From Nymphaea colorata (Eukaryota > Streptophyta > Magnoliopsida > Nymphaeales > Nymphaeaceae), in NCBI RefSeq assembly GCF_008831285.2, contig NC_045140.1:1343528-1407527 (forward strand): a stretch of 64,000 nt of DNA, in the 5' to 3' direction. Numbering within the stretch: position 1 is the stretch's first letter; each line of letters begins with the position of its first letter. A model generated the notes under the pieces. That model worked only from the letters and a program-made list of their open reading frames with translations, was not told the DNA's origin and made no database searches. The position numbers and the translations under genes are program-made. This document shows positions 12,389 through 24,033 of the stretch, in pieces.

Positions 12389-12479
<91 letters not shown>
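12389..12479. repeat. TA dinucleotide microsatellite, about 45 units
   Basis: An uninterrupted TA tract. Reading frames across it give Tyr-Ile repeats and are not genes. Confidence 0.95.
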
Positions 12480-12480
<1 letters not shown>

Positions 12481-12986
12481 TTCATTGCCACTTAATTATA
12501 TATATAGTATATAGATGCCTTCTTTTTTGTCATATGGCATATAGCAATGTTTGCTAACCACGAAAAATGAGTTGCCACCAACACTCCTACACTAGATTTG
12601 ACTAAAATTATTTCATACGTCGGTTTCAAGGAAAGATATAATAGATGTTAAAGTTGTAAATGTGGAAGCCAAGTTGTTTTTTTAAGATTTTGAAATATAG
12701 ACGATAAGTTTTGTTTAAAGAAACAGAGTTATTTTCCCTTTTTTTTCTCTCACTATAAATTGTATGGCAAAATATAATCGAGTAATATTTAGGTCCGAAC
12801 CAAAGTTGGCCCGTTTATGAGATCCAGACCGGACCCTTTTACGGGGTAGAGTGAGTGGACAAGGCAAGCTCTCACCAAGCAAGTTAATCATGACCGAACT
12901 AAAGCTGCTCTATCTTGGTACTGTTAGGTTTATTTTTCCCTTTCCTTTTACCCTTTATCCCTCGTGGGAATTGCAGATTTTGACTC

Positions 12987-12988
<2 letters not shown>
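12480..12988. other. Intergenic spacer between two TA microsatellites
   Basis: AT-rich sequence with no gene or repeat termini. Confidence 0.35.

Positions 12989-13053
<65 letters not shown>
12989..13053. repeat. TA dinucleotide microsatellite, about 32 units
   Basis: An uninterrupted TA tract. Confidence 0.95.
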
Positions 13054-13057
<4 letters not shown>

Positions 13058-14577
13058 AATAGTAAAAAGGATAACATTTGAATCGTTATGAAGCATGGAG
13101 TTTCCGATTTTTCTTATGTTGCTTGTGAAAAAAATTTTGTAAATTGGCTTTAATTTCAATAATATTTCATTATCATTTAAACTAAAGGGAAAAGGAGATA
13201 GTCGATAAGGTGTGGCAATGAATGCTTGACGCTTCTGCTGGGCCTGGAAGGTGGTCGTCCGGTCTCAATCCGCCCGTGAAATCCATGCAGGCCATCTTCT
13301 GTAACAGAGAATCATAGTCTTCCGGTCAGTCATAAGTTATCTTATTTATGAATTTTATATACTAGTAATGTACCAACTTTTACTGCTTTCCTTCCATCAT
13401 CTCTCATCTTTTTTTTTCTTCAAAAACCCTTTGAAGGCTGCTTCGAGAGCCGATTGCCTACCAACTTTTTATTTTTAGGGTTCAGAACTGCGTGCGTTGG
13501 TACTACTGTGTTTCAGCTTATGCATCGTTTCACTTGAATCATGCACTCGCCGCCAATCAAAGTCCGGTCCGGATCTTCCGATGCCTCATCCCTTAGCTCT
13601 AAGAAGAAGAGATCATGCTCAGCTTCTTTGTTTGCGTTTTCCGGCCAAGAAAAACGTGGTTTTTTTTATCAGTATGCTAAAGCCGACAAGATCCTAACTC
13701 GGATATGGAATCTGCCATATCCGACCACCCTGTGGCTGAAATTTGCTGACGGTTCATTTTCTATTTTGTAAGGTTGCAATTATGTTTGGACTTGTATCTG
13801 GCCCACTTGGACCGAGCCTACACCCAAGCGGTGGCCTGTTGGTTATGCTATGCATACACATGAGCCAAGTAGCATCCCCTCCCACCATGTCTCTCAGCTC
13901 GAGTGTTCCCCAACGTGGCCCGGTCGCCCATGCCCACACCGCCCGACAATTCCCCTGCCTCATTTCATTGATGCAGGCAAACCTGACCGGTCAAAGTGGC
14001 GAAGCCAAAAAAAAATTAAAAAGAATATCTACTTGTTATTCCTTTTTTACAAATTATAAGAAGTTGTTTTGAAAAAAGTAGATACATGTTTTCCAATTTT
14101 TGAAAAATTGGGCTCAGCCCTGAATCGAGGCAGCCCGAGCCAAGTCAAAGAATGGTCAAAAGGCCAAGGAAGCCCAACGAGCTGGGACCGTGGGACGGTG
14201 TACGAGACGACCGGGACCACGCGCGTGCACGTGAGGCCGACCCACCTCCCGAGGGGATTGCCTCCCTCTGTTGGGGCCACAGTCGATGTTGACCCCAAAT
14301 GTGTGGACGACGTCTCGGGATCGAACCCCAAAAAGCGCCCTTCACCCGCCCCTCATCCCCACCCATGCTCCCTCCCTCTCCTAACCCCGTTAAAAGCATA
14401 TGGAATGAGAAGTTGACGTAAAGTGTCAACAATTATTCACGGTTAATTTAGATTGGGAGGCTATTCAGTTTTAGATGTTAAGAAGATGAAGCGGCCGGCC
14501 TTACATGTTTGAGTCCTGTTAACGTGCTTCTCATGTTACAAGCCCAAGGCTATATACTCAAATTCAAATATGTGAGA
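13054..14577. other. Intergenic sequence with a G+C-richer patch
   Basis: Between about 13500 and 14400 the G+C content rises and several overlapping reading frames of 66-115 residues appear on both strands. None has a conserved-looking domain or plausible splice structure, and they contradict each other in frame and strand. I therefore call no gene. The patch could be an old transposon or gene remnant. Confidence 0.35.
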
Positions 14578-15032
14578 TGTTAACACTTAAAAAATTTAAT
14601 CTTGAATTGAAAAATATAAGGAATCTTTGAGGGCTTATAAAAAAGTTTATTAAATATATGGTCGTTCTGCTTCATAGCCTTTTTAGGATTGAAACTGAAA
14701 TTGTTAGGAGGCAAGTTGAGATCCATCGAACCAGGAGTCCGAACGTAGAAGTGTGTTGAGTTGTTATAGTGGTATCAAAGCAAGTTCAACACTTACACCT
14801 AGGTTCCCACACACGAGACGCATGCACCTTAAGGAGGTAGATTGTAACATCCCAAAAATTTAGTTCAATATAAAAAATTATGAGGGATCTTCGAGAAATT
14901 ATAAAGGAGATTGTTAAATATATGGTTATTCTGGCTTCTAACCTTTTTGAGGTTGGAGCCGAAACTTTTAGGGGACGGGTTGAGATTTGTTGAACTAGGA
15001 GCCCGTGCCTAAAAGTGAGTCGAATTGTTACA
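14578..15032 (+). mobile_element. TRIM mini-retrotransposon: 190-bp LTRs with PBS and PPT, no coding region
   Basis: Two direct repeats of about 190 bp (14578-14768 and 14843-15032) flank only about 74 bp. The right copy begins TGTAACATCCC and ends GAATTGTTACA, so it has the TG...CA ends and short inverted termini of an LTR. Immediately after the left copy is TGGTATCAAAGC (14770-14781), one base off the initiator-methionine tRNA primer-binding site of copia-type elements. Immediately before the right copy is a purine tract, AAGGAGGTAGA. Such a layout defines a terminal-repeat retrotransposon in miniature, which depends on another element's enzymes. The two LTRs have diverged visibly, so the insertion is old. 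Target duplications are not clear. A related copy is at 42525-42976. Confidence 0.75.
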
Positions 15033-17240
15033 TCAATAATGATTTATAATACTTTGTTTATGGTGCTTTCAATGACAGATTTATGATTTTTAACAATCCA
15101 GCAGTATTCAGCAGATTTCGATCCTCCAGTTAATTGTGGGATAGACACCTTTTTTTGCGAGAGGTGAATAAGCTGGTAAGGGTGGCGGTCGTCTTCTTGC
15201 CTGGACTCAAGAAAGACTTCTATATTTAAGGTTGAGGTTCCTTTGGTGGTTTTGGTTATTTAATTTTTCTTTTTGGGTAGGTGATACAATCAAACAGATA
15301 TGACACCACATGGAGTAGGTGCTAATTGAGCAGCCAATAGCATGTGCATCTGCCTATTTTAATACCCTTTTGGAAATGATTGTTTGATTCTTTCCAACAA
15401 AATAACAAAAAATATTAGTTCTAAAGAAAGAAAACACAAACATGCACAGACATTGTTGTTGTTTCAATTTCACAAGACAGTGGTCATGTTTTGACACATT
15501 GCTTGGATTCTTCTACTCAAAGGTTTTCCACAAAAGTGAAAAGAAAAACATCAAGTTAAAAAAAGATTTAGAGACCTTCCCTTCCTCATGGTAATGCAGA
15601 TTGGACAACCATGTTTTTTTCACTTAGTAATGTGAAACAGCACCGAGACCCTTTATTTCTTATCAATGCACCGCAAAATTAGTGTATAACAAGAACATTA
15701 GGACGACAAATTGGTGCTTCCTACATGTTATTGGTATAAAGCACCAAGTAACGATTCGCTTTTAGGGCTTTGTGTAGACAAATGAAGGGCTAAGGATTGT
15801 TTCTATACTCCACATAACCATCAAATAATAATTGTCCCTAAGAGGGATGATCTCAATGATCCAGGCAGGGCGTAGTAGGCGGCCAACTCAAAAAAGTTTG
15901 TGTTTCTAATGTTCGAGACATCAACTCCCTTATGCTGCAAAAGGGGAGACCCCTACGCGTAAGTTGAAGTGCCATGAAAGGCAGAATCATAACATACCGA
16001 AACCAAGCCATGCACCTTATAAAAAAGACAAGGGGTTAGATGAAAGCTTTATCTCTCTTTTAAACTATAAGATGAAATAGTTATAGTATAAAGAGTCGTC
16101 ATTGTCAATTGAACACTAAAACACTAAGTCACATTTTTCTCTATCTAACTTTTGTGTATATATATATATATATTAAAAGCATCATATGGGGTAGATGAGT
16201 AAAGTTTCCAACAATCTCCAATTGTAGTCATCCCTGGCATGACCCAAACAAATGTGAAAAACTTGGCCAATTTGTATACCTAAAAAGGAGAACAATGATT
16301 TGATAATTTGTTCTCTAGCTCGCCACTTACTTCCACATCAAAAATTTAATTGAATAGTCAAAGTCAGTCGCCAACAACAATGTTTACTTGAAATTAACGT
16401 TCACCTACATTTATACGTGGACACCAGGCCGAGGAAAAGCCAATTCAAGAGTGGCCTGAAATCCAGCTCCTTTTGATCAAAGCACTTTTATTTCAGAGTT
16501 TTAGAATGTTGAGGAAGCAATCATAAGTTACACACTAGTTAAATCAATTGGCTGTCATAAAAAAATAGGCTTGAACTTTTAAATGTTGTTAAAAGATATA
16601 TGGAGGTTTTGCACTGTTAATAAAAAAGAAGTTTAGGGAATGAAATCTTAAGATGTAATTACTAATTGAAATTGGGTACATAAACTAAAAGTACCTTCAT
16701 TACAAATGTCACACTTTTTATTGAACTCGTGTCTAGTTATTTTTCAAATCAAACTTTTACTAACATTAAAACTAGATAGATTTCTTATTTTTAAAGAGCA
16801 AAGTAAACAGTTTAATTGACATACATAAAACTATGAATGCTCTTAATTACTATGGACAGATTGTAAGTGCCTTTCCGATTAGATGAAGCTATCTCTTTAA
16901 TTTTTCTTCATATTTTAGGCATGTTTTTGAAAGCTTACTTGAAAGTGAAATTCAGTAGCGCAAGCATATATTTTCGGCACAAACTCTTGTCTTCCACGTA
17001 GATGCAAATGCATTGCGCTGTTGATTTCGGGAAGAATTTTTGAACAATGTGATGGTGAAGGAGGCTGATCATTGGGGTGGCAATCATCGACATGGCCTCA
17101 TGCATACTTTGCAGAAGCTCCATAATTTAAATCAACAGTAGTGAGAGACAAAAGTAAAGGAAAAATGCAGTGGCGATTTCTAGGTGATAGGATGTCAAAA
17201 ACCCAACTGGTAATTTCTCATTTTTTACAGAAATTATGTC
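15033..17240. other. Intergenic sequence without recognised features
   Basis: Apart from a short TA run near 16155-16175, nothing stands out. No reading frame has coding character. Confidence 0.4.
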
Positions 17241-17436
17241 GAAGCTCTCTCTCTCTCTCTAGGCCAAACGAAACGCCTCCTCCGGGTTTCTCACTCTTTC
17301 ATCCGCCTTCTTACTAGCTAAATTTCCTCTCTCTTTACCTTTCATCCTGCTTTCTCACTCTCTCACCTGCAGCTGGAGTTACTCCCTCTACCCTCCTCCC
17401 CTTTTCTCACTCTCACACGCTTTCTTACTAGCTAGA

Positions 17437-17486
<50 letters not shown>

Positions 17487-17682
17487 GCATCTTCCGTACT
17501 AGACGAGCAACCTTTTTTTCTCAGCCGAACCTCTTTCTCTTGGGGAGTCGCTCTCGGACATGTAGCCATCTTATTCTCTTAACCACCTGGAATCTCTTAA
17601 TGGAAATGGCTGTGGTCTCTTGAGAGTTCTTGATTTCATCATCTTCTTCTTCTTCTTCTTCTTCTTCTTCTGGGGCTCCGTG
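17241..17682 (+). promoter_or_regulatory. CT-rich promoter and 5' UTR of the ABHD17-like gene
   Basis: The stretch just upstream of the hydrolase start codon is strongly pyrimidine-rich, with a CT microsatellite (about 17438-17483), a shorter CT run near 17244-17262 and a TTC tract (17641-17671) ending 11 bases before the ATG. Pyrimidine-rich leaders of this kind are typical of plant core promoters and 5' UTRs. No unambiguous TATA box is visible, so the transcription start cannot be fixed. The in-frame ATG at 17620 would add a run of phenylalanines from the TTC tract and is unlikely to be used. Confidence 0.5.
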
Positions 17683-20600
17683 ATGGGTGGAGTGACGTCC
17701 TCTGTGGCTGCGAAATTTGCTTTCTTTCCGCCGAACCCTCCTTCATATAAGATCGTTGAGGATGAAATTGGGGGTGGTTTGTCTATGACCAACGTGCCAC
17801 ACAGAGAGAATGTCGACGTTCTTAGATTGAAGACCAGGAAGGGGAACGAGATCATCGCCATGTACGTGCGAAACCCGATGGCTAACCTCACCCTTCTTTA
17901 TTCTCACGGCAACGCCGCCGATTTGGGGCAGATGTATGAGCTTTTCATCGAATTGAGTATCCATCTCAGAGTTAATCTGATGGGGTGCGTATCTGTTTTA
18001 TTTATTTATTTACTGGTTTGAATCTTTATCTCTTAATCACCTTACTGTTTCAGTCAATTTTATTGTGACATGGGTCTGTTGTTTCCTATATTAAAGTACA
18101 ATTGGTCTTCTTTGCTAAACTTGTTTGGAATGACAGTTTTTCGCGATACCCAGTTTGAAAAATTCAGTTTTGGTTTGACTCCAACAAATTTTCTGGAACG
18201 ACAACTGGATTTCGTCTCCTGTTTATAATTTATTTGGCCATAGATGGCTTTGTTGACCGTGCTCTTCTAATTCCGTTGTGTTCTTTGGGAACTAAGTTTG
18301 CCTTATCTTGGTATTGCTTTGATGTGGAAGACTTGAACATCTCAGCACACCAAAGTGGGTGAAATTTTCCATATCGAGACCTAACTTTTGCAAAGTAGTT
18401 GTTTCTCTTCTCAAGCATGAAGCGGTTTCTCTATTTATAGTTCATGGTTGAGAATTTAACTAGCTATTTGGTGAGCCTTTTGCCTTCATTTGTTGCTTTC
18501 CTATCGTACATACCGGGACAGACAACAAATCACAGAAACGTTTGGAAAATATGTACAAATCCTGTTTGTTTGGGCAGAATTTTATGCTTTATGAGGTTAT
18601 ATTTAGTTCTGCTGGTGTCGGGGGCAATCTATTTAGGATTAACTCGTGAATCTTCTAATTTTTAGTTTTTTGTTTTTCTGTTCAATTTTGAACCGTAAAT
18701 AAATTTTTATTTGCTGCCTTCACGATCTTGCCCTCTTAATGTTTACTATCGCTGCATGAGAAGAGTACAATATGTTGATCTTAACAAGTTGGAAGTAGTA
18801 AACTTGATCATTGAGGCCATTCAGTAGCTAGCGTATGAGATATTGTTGCATTTTAAGCCACAGCAATAGGGTAAGAAGACAGATTTAAACAGAATACGCG
18901 ATTTTGCTCTGAAATTTGTTACTTGACTCGGTTAGTACCCGTGAAAGGGAAATTGCATATTGAATGCTAGATCCATTGTCTCATATGCCACTTTCGTGCT
19001 CATTTCATTGCTATTTTGGTGTGTCCATGCGACTACCTAACATGGGTACCTGAGAAAGGCTGCTGTACCCATGTTGGTATGGCAGTTTTTAGACACAGGT
19101 ATGGCAGACAATTGGGTACTTCTTGGATCATATTTAGATCACAGCCAGTTAAGTGAAAGGTGTCAACCTGTTACTTTATTTTTGTCATTAGCTTTCGTTT
19201 ATGGAATTATATGTATCAATATTCAACTTATAAATTGTCTTGTTTAATGCATTCTATGAACTTATAAACTTGTCATGCAATATTACACACACTGACACAC
19301 ACAAACACATGCTTATGACCTTGTCGTACCACTGCACTACATTTTTCAGAATTGCAGTGTCCAAACCCAAACAACTGCACCTGCACTGTAGCTTTGTGAA
19401 TGTGAAATAAAGCCTTCCATTGCTGATGATGAGGGTGAGGATGGGCAAATGAAAACATCTAATGGAAAATATGCGCACATGCATATACATTAGCAGCACA
19501 TGTAAATAAACTAGTGAACCTCTTCTGCAGCTTATGACGCCTTTGGGTTGCTCTCTCTCTTTCTCTTAGCCTGTGCAATCTGATACTTGATATATTAAAA
19601 TTTCTTTTCATGCAGTTATGACTATTCTGGATACGGCCAGTCCTCTGGAAAGGTCAGTTGCATTGACTATTTACCTTTCTCTTTCTCTCCCTTCTGTTTT
19701 GCATCTTTGTCACAACTTTCTTTTTGGATTTTTCTTGCTAGCCAAGTGAAAACAACACCTATGCAGACGTAGAAGCTGCTTATAAGTGTCTTCTGGAGGA
19801 ATATGGGACAAAGGAAGAAAACATAGTTCTTTATGGGCAGTCTGTTGGAAGTGGCCCAACACTAGATCTCGCTACCCGCTTGTCTCACTTAAGGGGTATT
19901 GTTTTGCATAGTCCTATACTTTCAGGTTTGAGAGTCATGTATCCCGTCAAGCGGACATATTGGTTTGATATTTATAAGGTAATAGTTTTGTCATCACAGC
20001 ACAATAGTTTATTTTGATCACACCAGAAGTTTTTATGATTCTGATCAGTTCATGGGTATTTATGTTGCAGAACATTGACAAGATCCCCCTGGTAACATGT
20101 CCTGTCCTGGTCATTCATGTAAGTAGCTGTCTTCACTGGGTTTCTTTTTCTGCGCATAGTGTTGTGTCATTTGATTCTATTAAAAAAATTTCAATATGTT
20201 GCTTCTATACCTTTGTATAAAAAGTTCATAAAATTGATCTGTTTAACAATCAGATTTATAATTTCTTAAATATTCTTTCATGAATTTATGCTTTGATAAT
20301 TATTTCATAAAAAATGGGTTCTATTGCATTGTAAAACTGATGTTCATAATGCAAAACATTAGCTCTCATTCTTGTAATTAGAAGCAAATACTGTCACCTT
20401 CTTGTTGCAACCTGAAATCATAGTCACAAATAACATCTCGGAGTTTTAAAACGGCGAGGTTTTTTCTCGGGTATAATACGGCAAATTTTTAAATATTTTA
20501 AAAAACTAAAAATAGGGGAAAAATAAAATAAGTGAGAAACTAATAACACAAACATCAAAAGATAAGTAGATTTGCAACAAAAAAAAAATAGAAAATGAAA

Positions 20601-21034
20601 AAAAAAGTGTTTGACATTAAAAAATGAAAAAACTGAAAAAAATTTGAAAAAAACGCGCGTTTTTAATGTTTTTCTTAAGTTCTAAACAGCCAGTTAATTT
20701 ATCTCGTTTTTTTCGAGCTTTTTTGGAAAAGAATGTGTTTTCTGTGACTATGCCTGAAATATTGACGCTATTTGAGTCCTTTCATGGTTGATAAATAGAT
20801 TCACTTGTTGATGTTTGACACAAACTGTTTATCAAGGGGAATTTTTTTTTTTTTTTTTGGGGGTGGGGGGGTGGGGGTGGGGGGTGGGATTGAGCATCCG
20901 TAAGGTAGTGCGAGTGGACATACTCGGTTTCATGGAGGTATTGATGCTATTAACCTTGCCACCTACACTTGACCAACAGCATCCCTGACAATTAAGCACA
21001 TTTGATGCAAATGGTGCAACCTATTTTAAAATGT

Positions 21035-21075
<41 letters not shown>

Positions 21076-22530
21076 CCACCCTAGTTGTTGCCTTGTAATT
21101 TTCTGCTGTTTGTGCATAATCTTTTTCATGAAATAGAAAACCTTTTTACTCCTGATGGAAATTTACAGTCTTTCTTGCCTTTCCAATGGAACTCAAAATT
21201 CTTCATCTTCTATGGACTTGGGTTGAATGGGGAGGTGCAGCTATAGCATACAGGGTAGCCATACATCCATGTTAGAAATGTTGTGCTCTCCTTTACAGGG
21301 CATCAGAGACTAAATATAAACAGACCTTAAATTCCAGTCTTTGGTTCCCGGCTGATCCAAATATCAGATTACTTTAGTTTGGCTCATCCTTTTGGATATG
21401 GTCCCATCTCATTCTAACATGTTGAAGTGGGATTACCTTTTACACAGCTGATGCTTGCTTTCTCTCAAAGGTGTGCAGTCTGGTTATCAAAGATACTGGT
21501 GATGCATGGGTTTGATGGACATTGTCTTCCCCTGAACATATTCTGCACCTATAATACGAAAAAGGAAAAAGTAATGATGTACATATTGCAAATACACGGA
21601 CACAGATTCCGGTCCTCAATTGCAAATACACGGACACAGATTCCATTCCTCATTTACCATCATTGTGGACAATCATAGACATGAGCTCTCAATTAACTCT
21701 GAGACTTTCTCAACATGGTCTCTTGTGGTTGTTTGATATCAAATTTTTTCAGAATAATGAATCTCCTTACATTATGACCGTCTTTTTGAAAGTACTTGAA
21801 AGTTCTTCATGCATGTAATTAGCACTGGCAAATAAGCAAAGGAACCAAACAGCTCATGGTCCGCTTTGGCTCATTTTCCAATAATCCAGCTTGAGTTGGG
21901 TGTCTTCCCTTCAGACAAGTTAAATTTTAGCTTGGCTTGTTGAGCTAAACCACAAGCTCTGCTGCAAACAGGTCATGTCATAAGAACACTTTGGCTTTTC
22001 CCTTTCCAAATACAATCTTTTGATGTTTCAAATTTCATCTGAACAGGCCTATAGGTGTCTATAGAACACCTTCTGCCCTGAGTGAACTCATTTTTGTCTT
22101 GTTCTGTTGATGAACTTCTGACAAACTGAACGAGCTGCTGTAATTTGCTCATTTACCAGCCCTACGTTGCTCATGATCCAAAAGCTTTTTGCAAAAACAT
22201 GCTATGCAAGTCACATATTTGTTCTTTTGTTCCTGAAGAATCTCAAAAGCAGAGATTAATGTTTCCAACCATATAACATGTGGAGTTTAGATTCTTTCGC
22301 CGTCACTGGCAGCGCCAGGTTGTCGGCGGTGCCGCTGATGGTGGCGGTCTGTCCAGAGGGCTGCCAGTTGGGTGGCGGAAGGAAGAGTTTCATAAAAAAG
22401 TATAATAACCATGACTTACAAGTTGTAAAAAGAAGATCAACTGAGAACATCAGATCTTTTGATCTGGTGGTTCTCATTTGATTGTGTCTAGATGTCATTT
22501 GAACCTTGGAGTCATGGTTCAGTGACTATA

Positions 22531-22599
<69 letters not shown>

Positions 22600-24033
22600 A
22601 TATATAGCTGTCCACAAAACTAACGTCCAGCATGATGTCTGGAAGTTTAGTTTTTTGTCGATAAATCTACCTGTACAGATGAACTCAGGATATCCAAAAG
22701 TATAGGAATAAAAAGACCATGGTTTTTGGATGTCTGATTAGATTTGATAAGCAAACAAACTCAAGACCATTGATTTTACAATCTTTATAATATCTGATCT
22801 ACACATTGGATTTTCATTTTTTCTTGAATCTGTAGTTTTGTACTGTCCGCATTTGTTTGTGCAGTTGGATTCATCAAAAACAATTCAGGACGTTAGAAAA
22901 TGTAGAGCCACACGGTGGATGTTATAATCAAATTCTATTATATTCATTTACTTATTTATTTATTTCTTTTTGTGTTCTGTTTTCATCTGATAAAAAATTT
23001 GCCCAAGTACATTTTAACATGATTTGTTTTTTCAAGTGAATGTATATGAAAGTGTGTATAGTCTCATTATATGTTACATCATGTCATCATAGGGTGAACC
23101 TGTTGGCTTAAGTTCTGCTGATGCCTATTGTTGTTTACTCTCACTGTGATCAGTATTCATCCTTTTCTTTTTTCTTTCATTACAACTATATCATTATCCT
23201 TGTCATTCACCATATTGTGTTTCATTCTATTAAACTTTTCCTTTTCATAAATGTTTTTCCTTTTTTAATTAAATGAATATGATATGGATATGAAGTTCCT
23301 GTGCATGGAGTAAGTTGGTTATTTCATGAACTAACTTGTGCAAATCAAACTTTTCTGTGAGCTTTCTGCTATATGAAGTCTTATCTATTGCCATCATTAT
23401 CATGGTATACTAACATTGATAAAACTTAGCAAGCTCTTCACGTATGTCAGGAGTTATGCTTCAGCCATATGATTTTCTCATGCCCATACTTATTCCAAGG
23501 TATAATAGGGGATGCATGTTTGTCTTGTCATTATTCAGGGAACATCTGATGATGTAGTTGACTGGTCTCATGGCAAACGACTCTGGGAACTCTGCAAAGA
23601 GAAATATGAACCATTATGGCTTGAAGGAGGAAGCCACTGCGATCTTGAACTTTATCCTCAATACATTAGGCACCTTAGGAAGTTTATTTCGACAATCGAG
23701 AAATCCAAGCTGAATAGTGGTCCACGGAGAAGCACGGATCAGTTTGAGCCATCACGGCATAGCACTGACAGACGGAGTGTTGATGGATATGAGGCACCAA
23801 GGAAAAGCACCGACTTAAGAGAGAAAACAAGAAGTGGCACAGACAAGCTTCCCAAACTAAGTAGTGATCTAAAGACCAAAGTTGAGAAGTTTGAGAAATT
23901 GAAGAACTCTTTTAGCCAATTTGAGAAGTCACGTAGAAGTGTAGATCAGCATGACAGGTCGAGGAAATGCATGGAGCAGCTTGAGAGGGCCAGGAAAAGC
24001 GTTGATCGCTTGGATAGAATACGAGCAGGCTAG
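17683..24033 (+). CDS. ABHD17-like alpha/beta hydrolase, probable acyl-protein thioesterase (5 exons)
   Basis: The exons are 17683-17984, 19616-19652, 19742-19978, 20071-20118 and 23539-24033, all with GT/AG junctions and consistent phase, giving 372 residues. The hydrolase fold covers residues about 45-260. The nucleophile elbow is GQSVGSG with Ser147, the acid is Asp212 in [13 protein letters not shown] and the histidine is His241 in [11 protein letters not shown]. The pattern matches the ABHD17 family, whose animal and plant members remove S-acyl (palmitoyl) groups from membrane proteins. The N-terminus MGGVTS could be N-myristoylated, which would bring the enzyme to membranes. After residue about 262, a basic tail repeats an R-[RKH]-S-[TV]-D motif about nine times and may be phosphorylated or bind membranes. 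I chose the ATG at 17683 because the family starts with MGG-V/C and the upstream in-frame extension is microsatellite. The exact substrate is not deducible. Confidence 0.92.
17985..19615 (+). other. Intron 1 of the ABHD17-like gene
   Basis: The intron is 1631 bp, with donor GTGCGT and acceptor TTCATGCAG. It contains a short CA-rich stretch near 19285-19310 and a CT run near 19550. I see no independent gene or element. Confidence 0.7.
20419..20752. mobile_element. hAT-type MITE in intron 4 of the ABHD17-like gene, with 8-bp target duplication
   Basis: The 334-bp element begins CATAGTCACAAATAACA and ends with its imperfect complement (complemented right end CATAGTCACAGAAAACA). It is flanked by an exact 8-bp direct repeat CCTGAAAT at 20411-20418 and 20753-20760. 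Eight-base target duplications and ends starting with CA are hallmarks of the hAT superfamily. The inside is A-rich with inner inverted motifs (CTCGGGT, CTCGTTTTTTTCGAG) and no open frame, so it is non-autonomous. It sits far from the splice sites and probably does not disturb splicing. Confidence 0.85.
20859..20888 (+). other. G-rich tract with strong G-quadruplex potential
   Basis: A run of consecutive G-tracts of four to seven bases separated by single T residues follows a long poly-T. At least four runs of three or more G with one-base loops satisfy the simple quadruplex rule. It is on the transcribed (sense) strand of intron 4, so it could also form in the pre-mRNA. Confidence 0.8.
21035..21072. 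repeat. GA microsatellite in intron 4
   Basis: About eighteen GA units in tandem, ending in GGGAG. Confidence 0.9.
22532..22606. repeat. Interrupted TA microsatellite in intron 4
   Basis: Three TA tracts separated by TTTATA interruptions, suggesting growth by repeated slippage or local duplication. Confidence 0.85.

Larger units (their letters stand above)
20119..23538 (+). other. Intron 4 of the ABHD17-like gene, 3.4 kb with nested repeats
   Basis: Donor GTAAGTAG and acceptor TTATTCAG. The intron contains a hAT-type MITE (20419-20752), a poly-T followed by a G-rich tract (20841-20888), a GA microsatellite (21035-21071), a TA-rich block (22532-22606) and otherwise featureless sequence. The reading frames inside are short and do not look like coding exons. 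An alternative exon cannot be excluded. Confidence 0.7.

Noticed and set aside
12183-12557. A 124-residue plus-strand frame
   Set aside because: Most of it is Tyr-Ile repeats from the TA microsatellite.
14310-14330. A tRNA-like T-loop motif (GGGATCGAACCCC)
   Set aside because: No matching acceptor stem, D arm or anticodon arm is found at the right distance.
14069-14432. Overlapping frames of about 95-115 residues on both strands
   Set aside because: They conflict with each other, show no domain, and arise from a G+C-rich patch with few stop codons.
17620-17682. Earlier in-frame ATG for the ABHD17-like gene
   Set aside because: It would translate the TTC microsatellite into a polyphenylalanine stretch, and the family starts at the MGG methionine.
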